A DNA stretch of 64,000 bases from the NCBI GenBank assembly GCA_023151255.1, contig JAKLJG010000004.1:62001-126000 (forward strand), in the 5' to 3' direction. The translations under genes and the position numbers were made by a program. This document shows positions 9,701 to 18,421 of the stretch, piece by piece (positions within the stretch are counted from its first letter, which is position 1; each line of letters begins with the position of its first letter). The notes below the pieces were generated by a model. The model saw only the letters and a program-made list of their open reading frames with translations, was not told where the DNA came from and made no database searches. Origin of the DNA: Cyclobacteriaceae bacterium (GTDB lineage: Bacteria; Bacteroidota; Bacteroidia; Cytophagales; Cyclobacteriaceae).

Positions 9701-11701
9701 CAAGTGTTCAGCAAAGCTTTCATAGATGTCACTGGGTATCCATCGTTCGCCCAGGTTGATGTCGATAAGTTCGCGCTTCAGGAATACGGGCCGTACTTCT
9801 TTTAACCGTTCCAGGTGTGTGTCAATATCCTTGTCTGTCAGTTCCGGGAATGCATTCCTCTGTTCCGAGTCCTTTATCCTTTCCCAAGCTTCGATCTTTT
9901 GCACAATGTTGCCGCTGAGAAACTCATCTTTGGTAACGTATGGGTTTGCTCGGCTTTCGATGTTGCGGAATAATAGTTCCTGATCGAAACCCTCGCGGAT
10001 GGTATCATCCGTACTCCTCTGCATCAACGAAGAAATGAATGCCACATTGACACCGTTATGCGCATTCAGCGAAAGTAGGACAGCGTCTTTAAGCGATTCC
10101 GGTTTTGAAAATGTTTTCTGAACGTTGTTAACCTGCTTTGAAAATATATCGGCTTTGACATAGCGGTTGTTCTCCAACCGTTCGAGGGATAGTACTTTAA
10201 ATCCTTCCGCATCGAACAGGATCAGTTTTTTGTTCGATGGGTGATTCAGGTTTCCATACCGGAAGGTGAACAGGTCGTACTGATTGTTCAACTCTGCACG
10301 ATGTGCTTTCATCTTTGGCTCATCACCATCCAGTTCGGATTGAACGAGCTGCACGAGACTGTTTCGCAGTCCTGTAAAATGAAAGGCATGGTCGATGTCC
10401 TTAATAACTGGTTCAGGATTGACGATTTTTTCCGTTTTGAAGTAGTCGATGATACCCACCTTTCCCTGATGGATAACCAGATTTCCTCGTTTCAGAATGT
10501 CGTAATCGGAGTGATTGCGCGGCAAAACAAGGGCTGACGAAATAGTCGATTCTTCTTCGGCTACTTTCTTGGCAACGACTTTATGTTCCAACTGGCGGAA
10601 ACCATCATTGATTAGCTGAGCGATAGAATCGCGGAAATCATTCTCACCAAACCCTTCTCTCCGAAGCACGTTGAGCGAGTCGCGCTGGTACTGTCCACCT
10701 GCTGTGAATGTACCGAGGGCATTCCCGCTGTTGGATTTGTAGTAGGCATTGATGTTGACTTCAACTGATAATCCCTTGTCATCGGGCACATTGATTTTCT
10801 CCGACTCAATGAAAAGTTTTTCCGAAGGCGATGTATTTCGCTTTTGCGCGTTCCTTCGAAGCAGGATAATGTCTGTGACCGGAAATGTTCCTGATTCTGC
10901 AAAGGTGTCATTGGGCAGCCGGATGGCCGTGACTAAATCGGCATTCTTCATCAGATGCTCCCTTATCTCGCGATTACCCGGACTATCCATCAGGCCATTG
11001 GTGGAAACGAAGGCGAGTATTCCGCCATTCTTTAAATTATCGAGCGACTTGACGAAGTAATAGTTGTGAATGCGCGTAGTGGCTTTTATCTTCACCGTGA
11101 TGGCTTCGCGGAAGATCTGATCGTCATACACGCTGGTACTTCCGAATGGAATGTTGCTGACCACCAGATCAAAGTTCCTGTTCTTAAAATTTTCATATCC
11201 TGAATGAATGACTTCAATGTCCGGGTGTAGCTTTTTCAATGCCTCAGAAGCCAAGAGGTCTTTTTCGATTGCCGTGATGGAGCTTTGTGGAAAATACTTC
11301 TTCAGCGCATTTACAAAATTTCCAGTCCCTGCGGCAGGTTCGAGGATAGAGTCAATAGATTCGCTGTTACGTTGGGTGGCTTCAACAATAGGCTCTGTTA
11401 TAAATGCCGGAGTATAAAAGGATGTGAGTATACTGTTCTTCAGGGAAGACACCGCTTCATCATAGCGGTTGCCAAAACCATTTCTCAAAAGTTCGTGGAA
11501 TTTTGTGACCTCCGGCTCATACCGTAAATCTTCCGCACCCCAGGCAGACCGGTTGTCCAATGGCAACAGTAATTCCTTCAATGCGCCAAATCCATTGAAC
11601 TGCATATCCGTGAATCTGCCATCTGATCGATTTGCTGTAAGCAATTCTTCCAACAGCACCAGACCTTTTTCGTACGCCTGCCGTTTCGAGAACTTATTCA
11701 T
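6755..11701 (-). CDS. N6-adenine DNA methylase-SF2 helicase fusion of a mobile element
   Basis: A 1648-residue cytoplasmic protein. The N-terminal half has an adenine methyltransferase: SAM motif EPAAGTGNF (121-129) and catalytic SNIPFG (182-187), an NPPF variant. The C-terminal half is an SNF2-like helicase: Walker A GAGKT (about 826-830), Walker B DESQ (about 990-993), and motif VI QRVGRGGRQGN (about 1326-1336). The C-terminus is coiled-coil-like. The layout is shared with large methylase-helicases of Bacteroidetes conjugative elements and recalls phage P1 DarB, an anti-restriction protein. Expected role: protect incoming element DNA from host restriction (inference). Its start overlaps the upstream 84-residue gene by 8 bases. 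Confidence 0.88.
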   Translation of the reverse strand: MNKFSKRQAYEKGLVLLEELLTANRSDGRFTDMQFNGFGALKELLLPLDNRSAWGAEDLRYEPEVTKFHELLRNGFGNRYDEAVSSLKNSILTSFYTPAFITEPIVEATQRNSESIDSILEPAAGTGNFVNALKKYFPQSSITAIEKDLLASEALKKLHPDIEVIHSGYENFKNRNFDLVVSNIPFGSTSVYDDQIFREAITVKIKATTRIHNYYFVKSLDNLKNGGILAFVSTNGLMDSPGNREIREHLMKNADLVTAIRLPNDTFAESGTFPVTDIILLRRNAQKRNTSPSEKLFIESEKINVPDDKGLSVEVNINAYYKSNSGNALGTFTAGGQYQRDSLNVLRREGFGENDFRDSIAQLINDGFRQLEHKVVAKKVAEEESTISSALVLPRNHSDYDILKRGNLVIHQGKVGIIDYFKTEKIVNPEPVIKDIDHAFHFTGLRNSLVQLVQSELDGDEPKMKAHRAELNNQYDLFTFRYGNLNHPSNKKLILFDAEGFKVLSLERLENNRYVKADIFSKQVNNVQKTFSKPESLKDAVLLSLNAHNGVNVAFISSLMQRSTDDTIREGFDQELLFRNIESRANPYVTKDEFLSGNIVQKIEAWERIKDSEQRNAFPELTDKDIDTHLERLKEVRPVFLKRELIDINLGERWIPSDIYESFAEHLFKEKTQLKYLESADQYLVNVSRYSNEESITYAATIHNGRISGSKIMEYAMADTQPYLQIRIDGTNPPQYKPDQDGIKNVEMKIKEVKDEFENFLSTRQDIAGRIEELYNRNINNAVRRNYDGSHLQLTGLKHFALRAHQKDAIWMLLQQDGGIVDHKVGAGKTLVMVAAAMEMRRLGIAQKPMIICMRSNVIDVAKDFLKAYPSAKVLAPDPQKDFTKQKRQRLFASIASNDWDAVIMTHEMFQAIPQSPRVKKEILEQELKNLEDDLKAVSEDRSLSKRVLKGLEGRKQNLKVRLEIANAAISRDENILDFEKMGFDHIFVDESQAFKNLHFTTRHQQVAGLGDPTGSQRALNLELAIRTIQEKKGGDKGATFLSGTTISNSLVELYLLFKYLRPDKLNELSINSFDAWAKMYARKSSTYEFTVTNELKLKERYREFIKVPELARFYAEITHVITDGNLKIEKPRVENIVVNIDPTEDQQEYTQKLINFTKTKNPVYVDLILGENEKNAFMLIATNLARKMSIDMRLIDPLKYAFEPDGKMAKMCETVASEYKDSERYKGTQLIFSDIGTPDGSGFNLYAEIKRVLVEQHGLRPEDIQFIHDHDSKTKKEKLFKDVNNGNVRVLIGSTKKLGTGVNVQERVIAMHHLDIPWRPSDFEQRVGRGGRQGNRTAKEFRENTVRNYVYAVNRTLDAYQFNILSNKQKFISQIKNSSIDQRKIDEGALDQEGGMNFGEYVALLSGNTDLLEKVKLEKKLYDLERSYQVFLKRKSEASFYVDMNTRDLKHKESAWMKLESDWKPIKSIDIEKVPVLIGGKEIEDKKVAGEQLHATIAQLRQKGVAKETEIAGLLDFKLLYNPVLSKVYVSGPSGMIYNYADGKLNENPALAGRYMTDSIKRIPKVIDNTKESIQTFQKKIDTYKHELTLDFKEKSLIQDLKHQIDQLTARLEKAFSREPELSPSVVEDGAPESEKTFMRPKRKIRI

Positions 11702-11948
11702 CGCCTTCGCTGATTCCGGCCAGGCATTCTTTCAAGGCTATTTCTTTTGCACCGGCTTCATCGTAGCCGTTGTGCATCGCGGTCTCAAGCGATTGGACGT
11801 AAACGTCAACACGGTGACTGACCAACTCATCTTCCGTTATCCGGCCGAGGATGGTTTTCTGTTGTTCTTCCGGCAAATCGTGCAGGGCCGCACGGATGGT
11901 ATGACCTACCGGAAAATCAAGATTGGATATTTCGTTTGCGTTGTTCAT
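11694..11948 (-). CDS. Small acidic protein upstream of the methylase-helicase
   Basis: An 84-residue acidic helical protein starting at the ATG at 11948. There is no recognised domain; a LKECLAGISEGDE tail suggests a short helical partner. Its stop overlaps the next start by 8 bases, so it is translationally coupled to the methylase-helicase. Small accessory genes often precede this enzyme in Bacteroidetes elements. It shares an upstream sequence with the HTH gene at 55.5 kb, which supports its being real and regulated. Confidence 0.65.
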   Translation of the reverse strand: MNNANEISNLDFPVGHTIRAALHDLPEEQQKTILGRITEDELVSHRVDVYVQSLETAMHNGYDEAGAKEIALKECLAGISEGDE

Positions 11949-12005
11949 AGTCAAAAGAATAATAACTGAAGATCAGATCAGGAAAGAACTGTCTTAAACT
12001 ACCAA

Positions 12006-12053
12006 AGCGAAGATGGGATTCTACCAATTCTGAAATTCACAAGTTGGTACCAA
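12006..12053 (-). promoter_or_regulatory. Operator/promoter-like element, copy 1
   Basis: AGCGAAGATG (12006-12015), 16 unrelated bases, then a 22-base block at 12032-12053 containing CACAAGTTGGTACCAA. The same two blocks with the same 16-base spacing occur at 55528-55575. This copy lies 58-105 bases upstream of the 84-residue gene start. The palindromic half is imperfect here. Likely a binding site for a shared regulator. Confidence 0.55.
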
Positions 12054-12148
12054 GGTGGGGGATTTAATTGGTGAGCTTCCGATATTGCATGAAGTGATAG
12101 ATTGCTACAATATCCAATGAGCTTTCGTAAATTGATGAGTGTTAGGAA

Positions 12149-12805
12149 ATGTCATTAGAGATGCATTTAAAGAGAATTAATCTTCTGCCCGAACTTAATG
12201 ACATCGATGTTAAGACTGTGATAAAAATGTTGTGCATTGAAAATGAACCTTTTTACCTGGATGTTATACCAGATAAAAACGCTGAGTATGGCAATTGTTT
12301 TCTTAATGTCTTTGCGAAAATTGCCAGAGAAAAAGGTGCTGTAATTTGCGGTTGGCATTTTTGCAAACATGAGTACATGGTTGAGGCGGAGTTTCACGGA
12401 ATTTGGAAATCCCCACAAGGACAATTAATTGATATAACTCCTTCCATAAATCCAAACCTTAACAAGTCGCTATTTGTCATCGATGAGGCAAGAATATTCG
12501 AAGGAAAGCAAGTGGATAATTTTAGATTGAATATCACGAACAATGAATTAGTAGATGACCTTATTGAGGTTGAACAAGCCCGATTCCGTTTCCTAAACAA
12601 GGACAGTCGTGCTAACATTCTAGGACGATTAGATTTAAGTGAAAGCGAGCAGAGAATTTGGGAATTGATCGAGTTTTACGCTGCCTCACTTGAACAACTG
12701 TATTTCAATGGGTGGACGATAGGAACCAAATGCTTTTGTGGGACTGACCTTTCCTACAATGAATGCCATCGTAGGATTTTTAAGCAAGTCATGCTATCAA
12801 TCTAA
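12149..12805 (+). CDS. SEC-C motif protein of unknown function
   Basis: A 218-residue protein. The C-terminus carries a SEC-C zinc motif: C195, C197-G, C206-H207 (CFCGTDLSYNECH). The N-terminal domain has GNCFLN (C50), EAEFHGIW (H83) and LIDITP (D95), a conserved-looking Cys-His-Asp set that could be a papain-like active site (inference). It is the only + strand gene within the mobilisation module and stands alone, so it is probably cargo. The ATG at 12149 is the first in frame. Often annotated as a SecC-like zinc-binding protein without known function. Confidence 0.7.
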   Translation: MSLEMHLKRINLLPELNDIDVKTVIKMLCIENEPFYLDVIPDKNAEYGNCFLNVFAKIAREKGAVICGWHFCKHEYMVEAEFHGIWKSPQGQLIDITPSINPNLNKSLFVIDEARIFEGKQVDNFRLNITNNELVDDLIEVEQARFRFLNKDSRANILGRLDLSESEQRIWELIEFYAASLEQLYFNGWTIGTKCFCGTDLSYNECHRRIFKQVMLSI

Positions 12806-12898
12806 TGGACTAATAAAATAAGTATTGTTGTAAACTTCTTAGCTGATCAGAACTAAGTTTCAAAATCAGTTAGCAGAAGAACCCAATTGGATACTTGC

Positions 12899-13705
12899 CT
12901 ATTCGCTGCTTAGTCTATTTGTAAACCTTTCTTTAAGGATGTCCAAAAATGGCGTCTGACTCCTCTTTCGGATGCGCATATCCTGAAATGTTCTGTAGTA
13001 ATCCCCAAGACTTATATTGAACACATCTTCAAATGCAGAGGCAATCACTTTGATGTTAGCCGTTCCATTGTTGAAAACGTCAACACTATGCAATGCATAA
13101 ATCAATTCAATGAGGTCGGTTTTTGAACCCGTCCACGTCAGGGTTGAAGAGGTATCAGTCGAACGATCAGCTTGTGACTTTTTGAGTTGATCAAGAATGT
13201 ATTTTTTTAATAGCTCGTTGGCGAGAATTTTAGCGAGCTTCGTGTCGTAGCCCGTTGAAAACTTTTCGTCCCTGTCAATCGATTTGTGGTTTTGCCGGTT
13301 GCGCGTGAAATAATGCTTATCGAGATACGTGGTGTTGGTCATGCAATACTCATAGAACTCAAGATTCTTCTGAACGAACCGCTCAAGTTGTTGAAGAATT
13401 TTGTAGTAATTCGCTTGTCTTGTCTTCAAATCTTTGAATGAGTCAAACAGCCTGAGTGCGAATACTTTTTTATAGTAAAAGAACTGGCTCAGGAAGACAG
13501 GTTTTATCTCCTTAAAAAATCTGATTTCCTCCGGCTCATCGGTGAATTTGTAAGTACTCGCGAATTGCTTCAGTTCAGCGATGATCTCACGGATAAAGGT
13601 CAGGGCGTGACCGGTTTTTAAAATCTCATCCTGATCTGGGTTGAAGTTCTCCAGCCGCTCCTTCATCCGGCTTTCAAGTTGTTTTGAGTATGTCAGTATA
13701 TCCAT
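12899..13705 (-). CDS. rteC: RteC-family regulator of element transfer
   Basis: A 268-residue all-helical protein matching the RteC pattern: an FFKEIKPVF...YYKKVF segment, NLEFYEYCMTNTTYLDKHYF, a central TGYDTKLAKILANELL, then WTGSKTDLIELIYALH and LGDYYRTFQDMRIRKR near the C-terminus. RteC controls excision of CTnDOT-type conjugative transposons. It lies 17 bases after the coupling-protein gene, in the same transcript as the relaxase genes. It probably regulates excision or transfer of this element, although no excision genes are visible nearby. Confidence 0.85.
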   Translation of the reverse strand: MDILTYSKQLESRMKERLENFNPDQDEILKTGHALTFIREIIAELKQFASTYKFTDEPEEIRFFKEIKPVFLSQFFYYKKVFALRLFDSFKDLKTRQANYYKILQQLERFVQKNLEFYEYCMTNTTYLDKHYFTRNRQNHKSIDRDEKFSTGYDTKLAKILANELLKKYILDQLKKSQADRSTDTSSTLTWTGSKTDLIELIYALHSVDVFNNGTANIKVIASAFEDVFNISLGDYYRTFQDMRIRKRSQTPFLDILKERFTNRLSSE

Positions 13706-13722
13706 ATCGATACGGTTTTCAT

Positions 13723-15666
13723 CTATTTGACATTGAGTTTATCTTCTACGATCTGGGCGATCTCCTTCTTGATCCTGAAATAATTCTCCTGTATTTCGTA
13801 AGGGGTGATCTTCCGTATGGCAGGGATAGGTTGGTAATTTTCCTCCTCCTTCCGAATTGCCGCGTGATCATTCAATATTTCGGCATGAAATACTTTCAGG
13901 TCGATCTTTTGGTCGGGGTCATCGGCCACTGTGCCTACAAACTCACCCGATGAAAGTGTGGCAATCTTGGAGGGGGGAATCGCTGCATCCAATTGGGTAG
14001 ACCTGCTGATGGAAGTATCGGAAGCATTGATTGAAATGCTTTCCCTTTCCTGCACGATCTTACCAAAGCGCTCCGACAGGAGTTTGGCCGTTTCACCGAC
14101 TACCTGCCCGCTGATCACGTTGCCCACGATGTTCATGATCACCTCGGCCTGGTCGCGGCCATAGTCTTTCTTGAGCTGGCTGTAGTCTTGTACCGCCAGG
14201 CACGTAGCCACTTTGTTGGCCCGTGCCGTAGCAATCAAGCCATCAATGCCGTTGAAATAGATCGTTGGAAACTCATCGAAGATCAGGCTGCACTTTTGCT
14301 GGTGCTTTTTGTTGACCAGTTTAATCACCCGCGAGATGTAGAGTGAAAGCACAGCGCCATAGATCTGCTGCTTCTGGGGGTTGTTGCCCATGCACACAAT
14401 CTTTGGTTCTTGGGGATTATTAATGTCAAGTGTGAAGTCGTTGCCGGAGAGCACGTAATAAAGCTGTGGTGAAGACAGTCGCGCCATCCCGATCTTGGCG
14501 CTGGCGATCTGGCCTTCCAACTGCTCCATCGCTTCGTTCCTGAATGCCGATTCAAATGGATTGATTAATACTTCTATCTCCGGTTCTGTTCTAAGAAGCT
14601 TGAACAGCTTGGGATAGTCAAGTTGCATGAGTTCGATAACGTGTGGCAGCGTGCAGTACTTACCCTCTTCATATTTTCTCAAAAACCAGATGATGGCGGT
14701 TACAAAGTTGATGGGAGATTCGACAAAGAAGTCGCCCTGCTTTTTGATCCAGTCGCGGTTGAGTCCCAGCATGATGGTGCGGGAAGATTCTGTGGCATCT
14801 GTAATGTCTTCCATGGTGGCCGGATCGAGCGGATTGCACCTGTGCGACCGCGAGAGGTCTTCGAAATTGATGACGTAAAATTTAGGCAAGACAGGATAGC
14901 TTCGCGCATTACGCAGGAGTGTGTTGTATGCAATCCGCGACAAGTCATCGTACTTGAAATCGTAAATGAACATGGTGAACGCTTTTTTGATGTGTTGCGT
15001 GATGATATGCCGGACAACGAAGTACGACTTACCGGCACCGGGTGTACCGATGACGAGCAGCGAACGGAACGGGTTGATCACATTGATCCAACTGGTTCGT
15101 CTCTTGCCTCTCAGATGATAGGCAGCGGGAAGATTGATGGAGTACTGGTTTTCCAGTAACCGCTCTTCCTGCGGGAAGGATTCATTCATCCGGTTGAAAA
15201 TATCCTTTCTGAAATTCACGTTGATCAGGCGCGACAACCAGGTGCCACCGGTGAGCATCAACAGGTAGCCAAGCGAAGTGAGGCCCAGATATAATCCAAT
15301 GAAGACTGCATACTCCAACGGAGTCAGGAGAATGAAGTGACAGCAAAAGAAAATGATCATACCCGATACAATGTAGAACGCTGCCATTCGTATGTTAATC
15401 TTTTCATCTTTCTTGCCCTTCGCCCCGATCAAGGAAACGATCAACAATCCGAACGCGATCAACTTGGCATGATAGACACTTTTGAATATCCCGGTGTTCC
15501 GCAGCCCGTAGATAATCCGGTCAACAAACTCCGATGTGAGTCCCCAACTTTCAAAAGCGCGGTAGCAAAAGAAATAGAAATGAAATAAGAGCACGACTAT
15601 ACTCAACAATCTGATAAAGTCGATGATCTTCCGTAACGCCTGTTCGTTCTCGCCCGTGTTTGCCAT
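13723..15666 (-). CDS. TraG/VirD4-type conjugative coupling ATPase
   Basis: A 647-residue protein with four predicted N-terminal membrane segments (about 18-36, 66-82, 96-116 and 118-142), then an ATPase domain with Walker A GTPGAGKS (207-214) and Walker B IFDEFPT near residue 465. These couple the relaxase-DNA complex to a type IV secretion channel at the inner membrane. The start lies 11 bases from the relaxase stop. No channel genes occur in the window, so a helper element may supply the pore. Confidence 0.9.
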   Translation of the reverse strand: MANTGENEQALRKIIDFIRLLSIVVLLFHFYFFCYRAFESWGLTSEFVDRIIYGLRNTGIFKSVYHAKLIAFGLLIVSLIGAKGKKDEKINIRMAAFYIVSGMIIFFCCHFILLTPLEYAVFIGLYLGLTSLGYLLMLTGGTWLSRLINVNFRKDIFNRMNESFPQEERLLENQYSINLPAAYHLRGKRRTSWINVINPFRSLLVIGTPGAGKSYFVVRHIITQHIKKAFTMFIYDFKYDDLSRIAYNTLLRNARSYPVLPKFYVINFEDLSRSHRCNPLDPATMEDITDATESSRTIMLGLNRDWIKKQGDFFVESPINFVTAIIWFLRKYEEGKYCTLPHVIELMQLDYPKLFKLLRTEPEIEVLINPFESAFRNEAMEQLEGQIASAKIGMARLSSPQLYYVLSGNDFTLDINNPQEPKIVCMGNNPQKQQIYGAVLSLYISRVIKLVNKKHQQKCSLIFDEFPTIYFNGIDGLIATARANKVATCLAVQDYSQLKKDYGRDQAEVIMNIVGNVISGQVVGETAKLLSERFGKIVQERESISINASDTSISRSTQLDAAIPPSKIATLSSGEFVGTVADDPDQKIDLKVFHAEILNDHAAIRKEEENYQPIPAIRKITPYEIQENYFRIKKEIAQIVEDKLNVK

Positions 15667-15676
15667 GATCGGTTAG

Positions 15677-16909
15677 TTATAGTGAACGCCCTTTTCTTTT
15701 CCGTTTCTTCCTTCGTTTTTTCATCGCTGCCTCTGGTGATGTGAAGTCGTAGGCCTGTGCAGTGGTCAACTCTTTCAGGAACTGGTTCACTTGAAGGTCG
15801 AGTTCATCAGTATCCATTTCAGCAGAATGGTTATGTGACCGCACACCAGATGCTGGCACATCTGGAGTTCGAGACAATTGTTCAAGAATCGCCCTGGCAC
15901 CGTAAGCTTTGCCCAGGTCGCTGCCGTTGAAGACTACCTTGTTTTGGTTGTCCACGAAGGTGACGCCATATACCCGGCCTTCTTCATTTTCCCGGAACAA
16001 CACAAACACGCCTTTATCCGCAAGGGCTTTGATGAAGGCCTCTTTCGACAGCCGTCTTCTCAGCGTGTAGTCAATCACGGATTTCAATTTCTCCCGGTAG
16101 GGCTTACGCAACGCCTCGTTCAGTTTGAACTGCTTTTCCAAATTGGCCAGAATGGGTTTGCCATAAATGGAACTGGCCCGGATGGGCACCCCGATCTTGT
16201 TACCCATTTCATCGAGCAGACTGTACAGCAACCCCTTCTTGTTGTGCATCTGCGTTCCCTCTGCGCCCCGGTCTGCGACTACATTGAATTGCCTTAGTAT
16301 TGCATTCAGTTCGGGCAATGAGGTGAATTTATAGGAGCGCGTAACCATCCTAACCACGTTGGCGATACTGCGCTTGGTTTCCGATTTGCCATAGATGGCC
16401 TTCTCTACCTTTACAGGTTCCATCTCCCGCTTTTTGCCCCGTCCTTCCGCGCGAACCAACCCATAAGCCAACTCTATCTCCTTCCTCGCTTTCTCCGATT
16501 GGTTCCTTCCGATATTGTGAATATCGATCCGCTGACCATTGGCCTTGACGTTGGTTGTAATGATATGGACATGGGGGTGTGCAGCATCGGTATGGCGGTA
16601 GACCAGGTAAGGTTGTTCCCCAAACCCGATCCGGGTCATGTAATCGGAGGCAATTCCCTGAAGCTGTTCGTTGGTAAGCTTTTCGCTGACATCAAAGTTC
16701 AGGGAGACGTGGATAGCATTGGTGCGCACCTTTTGATTCAAAGCGGTGACCTTGCGGAAGCGGTTAAGTTTGTCAGAGAAGGTCAGCCCCTGTGGATCAC
16801 AACCAAACCCACTGGCGGCAATGCATTGCGCTACACCTTCGCCCACCTTGTTCTCGTTGTAGTTGAGCAATCCCCGTATGTTCTTTCCGCTGATCACTTT
16901 TGCAACCAT
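15677..16909 (-). CDS. Relaxase/mobilisation nuclease
   Basis: A 410-residue protein with the relaxase histidine triad HTDAAHPHVHI (H106, H111, H113, H115) and a candidate nicking tyrosine Y17 (LLNYNENK). The C-terminus is very basic (KKRRKKRKRKG). It nicks oriT and leads the strand into the recipient. It overlaps the mobC gene by 16 bases, a standard mobB/mobC arrangement in Bacteroidetes. MOB class is not certain from sequence reading alone. Confidence 0.92.
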   Translation of the reverse strand: MVAKVISGKNIRGLLNYNENKVGEGVAQCIAASGFGCDPQGLTFSDKLNRFRKVTALNQKVRTNAIHVSLNFDVSEKLTNEQLQGIASDYMTRIGFGEQPYLVYRHTDAAHPHVHIITTNVKANGQRIDIHNIGRNQSEKARKEIELAYGLVRAEGRGKKREMEPVKVEKAIYGKSETKRSIANVVRMVTRSYKFTSLPELNAILRQFNVVADRGAEGTQMHNKKGLLYSLLDEMGNKIGVPIRASSIYGKPILANLEKQFKLNEALRKPYREKLKSVIDYTLRRRLSKEAFIKALADKGVFVLFRENEEGRVYGVTFVDNQNKVVFNGSDLGKAYGARAILEQLSRTPDVPASGVRSHNHSAEMDTDELDLQVNQFLKELTTAQAYDFTSPEAAMKKRRKKRKRKGRSL

Positions 16910-17301
16910 TGTTTAGCCAGTACTGAAATCCTGTTAAGCAGCAACTCCACCTGGTCGCCTACCTTGTTGTATTGTTCCGCCACCTTCAGTGCATGGAATA
17001 TGCGTTGATCCGGTGTGGATGCCTGGTGAAAGTGGCGTGTGAGTTGGTTGATGTTCACCCCGATGGCATGAAGTTCCTTCCGGATGGCGATTAATTCCTC
17101 CATCGCAGCGTCCATCGAGCCATCTCGTAGGACATATAGAATCTTTTCCCGCGACAACACCCTTCTGGCCACTTCACCAATGGAATGGCAGTCTCCATTG
17201 CCAACAAAAGCGTTGAGCCGGTTGTAAACCGATTCGGTCACCCTCGTCCGGACAGGGTGTGTATATAATGTAGTCTGATCTTTGGCTTTCCTCCGCGACA
17301 T
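16894..17301 (-). CDS. mobC: MobC-type relaxosome accessory protein
   Basis: A 135-residue basic protein. The N-terminal part resembles a ribbon-helix-helix (TRVTESVYNRLNAFV), followed by a helical MobC segment (IRKELHAIGVNINQLTRHFHQ), typical of plasmid-mobilisation MobC. It binds oriT and helps the relaxase melt and nick DNA. It is first gene of the mobilisation transcript, with a stem-loop-rich region immediately upstream. Confidence 0.88.
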   Translation of the reverse strand: MSRRKAKDQTTLYTHPVRTRVTESVYNRLNAFVGNGDCHSIGEVARRVLSREKILYVLRDGSMDAAMEELIAIRKELHAIGVNINQLTRHFHQASTPDQRIFHALKVAEQYNKVGDQVELLLNRISVLAKQWLQK

Positions 17302-17842
17302 ACACGTGCAGGTTTAAGATTGACTGGATGGTGTATGCAAATCTGTTGGCTCAAGAAAGCCGAGTTCCGAGGCTTTCTCTTCCGAATGGCCATGAGGAAC
17401 CTGCCTGCATGAGAATTTCGGCAGGCAGGCAAGATTATTTTTGTGGACAAAAATACATCTTGCTGATACTGCAAAGCCGGTATCGATGTTGGCAAATCCA
17501 ACTTCAAGAATCGTGAAAGGAGACCTCATGCTCCTGATAGGATTTCTGAGAAACATGAATTCTTTTGTGCTGTGTACCGCTGTCATAGATGTTGTGCGAT
17601 GATGATGGCACAAAGGAGCGGCACGTGACACTTCCAAAACAGTCACAGGGGTACTGGTACCCCGGTTAACGTTTTCATTTTCAGGAGGAAAAAATTTTGG
17701 CCCGCCCTCACTTTCTCCGGGCGGAGGCAAATTTTCCCGGTCGGGAGCGTAGGAAAACTCATGCAAATCCGGAGTATATCTGTAGAGGCCATTTCAACGG
17801 AGAACCATTCGCGGTGAATGTTGGCGCGCAACGTCATGAGCC
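17302..17842. other. Gene-free stretch with candidate oriT
   Basis: No convincing gene. Two perfect stem-loops lie close together upstream of mobC: AGAAAGCC (17354-17361) with GGCTTTCT (17371-17378), and CCTGCCTGC (17400-17408) with GCAGGCAGG (17421-17429). Farther up are the near-palindrome GGGGTAC-TG-GTACCCC (17648-17663) and CCGCCC/GGGCGG (17702-17707, 17719-17724). Position and structure suit an origin of transfer plus mobC control sites. No nick site can be assigned. Confidence 0.5.
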
Positions 17843-18421
17843 ATGAAAACTGAAAAATTGTTCTCCGTTCTGTCCTCGATTCACCCCATCAGTTCCGATT
17901 TTCGGAAAGCTGTTGAACGTGTCATCACCCCCTTGTCATTACCCCGGTATCACCTGCTGCTGGAAGCCACACGCATTGCGGAATGCGCCTATTTCCTTGA
18001 TGAAGGATTTGCCATGGCCTACACGTTTGTAAAAGGCAAGAAACAGGTGGATTGGTTCTGGAACTCCGGACAGATCATGGTGTCGGCCAGGAGTTTCTTC
18101 GAGCAAGTGCCTTCCCAGGAATTCATCCAACTTCGAACATCCTCCGAATTGTTTTGTGTCACCCATGACAGCGTGCTTCATCTGTTCCAAACTTTTCCGG
18201 AAGCACATTTCATCTACCGCGTCATTATGAACCAATACTATGAACACAGCCGTGAGCGCACTCGTGACCTTCAACACCTGACTGCGGTAGAGCGATACGA
18301 GAAACTGATCCGGTATTTTCCCGATGTTGAGCAGCATGTTACACAGAAACATATTGCTTCTTACCTGGGCATTGCACCACAGTCGTTCAGCAGGATAAAA
18401 AGGCACAACACCAGGCGTTAA
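17843..18421 (+). CDS. Crp/Fnr-family transcription regulator
   Basis: A 192-residue protein with an N-terminal cyclic-nucleotide-binding-like beta barrel (ECAYFLDEGFAMAYTF, WFWNSGQIM) and a short C-terminal winged helix (TQKHIASYLGIAPQSFSRIKR). Typical of the single-domain Crp/Fnr regulators common in Bacteroidetes; there is no Fe-S cysteine cluster. It stands alone on the + strand, about 100 bases before the MauE-like gene, which may be its target (inference). Confidence 0.85.
   Translation: MKTEKLFSVLSSIHPISSDFRKAVERVITPLSLPRYHLLLEATRIAECAYFLDEGFAMAYTFVKGKKQVDWFWNSGQIMVSARSFFEQVPSQEFIQLRTSSELFCVTHDSVLHLFQTFPEAHFIYRVIMNQYYEHSRERTRDLQHLTAVERYEKLIRYFPDVEQHVTQKHIASYLGIAPQSFSRIKRHNTRR

Noticed and set aside
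17314-17766. Open frame of 150 residues on the minus strand upstream of mobC
   Set aside because: Composition is unlike neighbours, no motif is present, and it covers the stem-loops that suit oriT.
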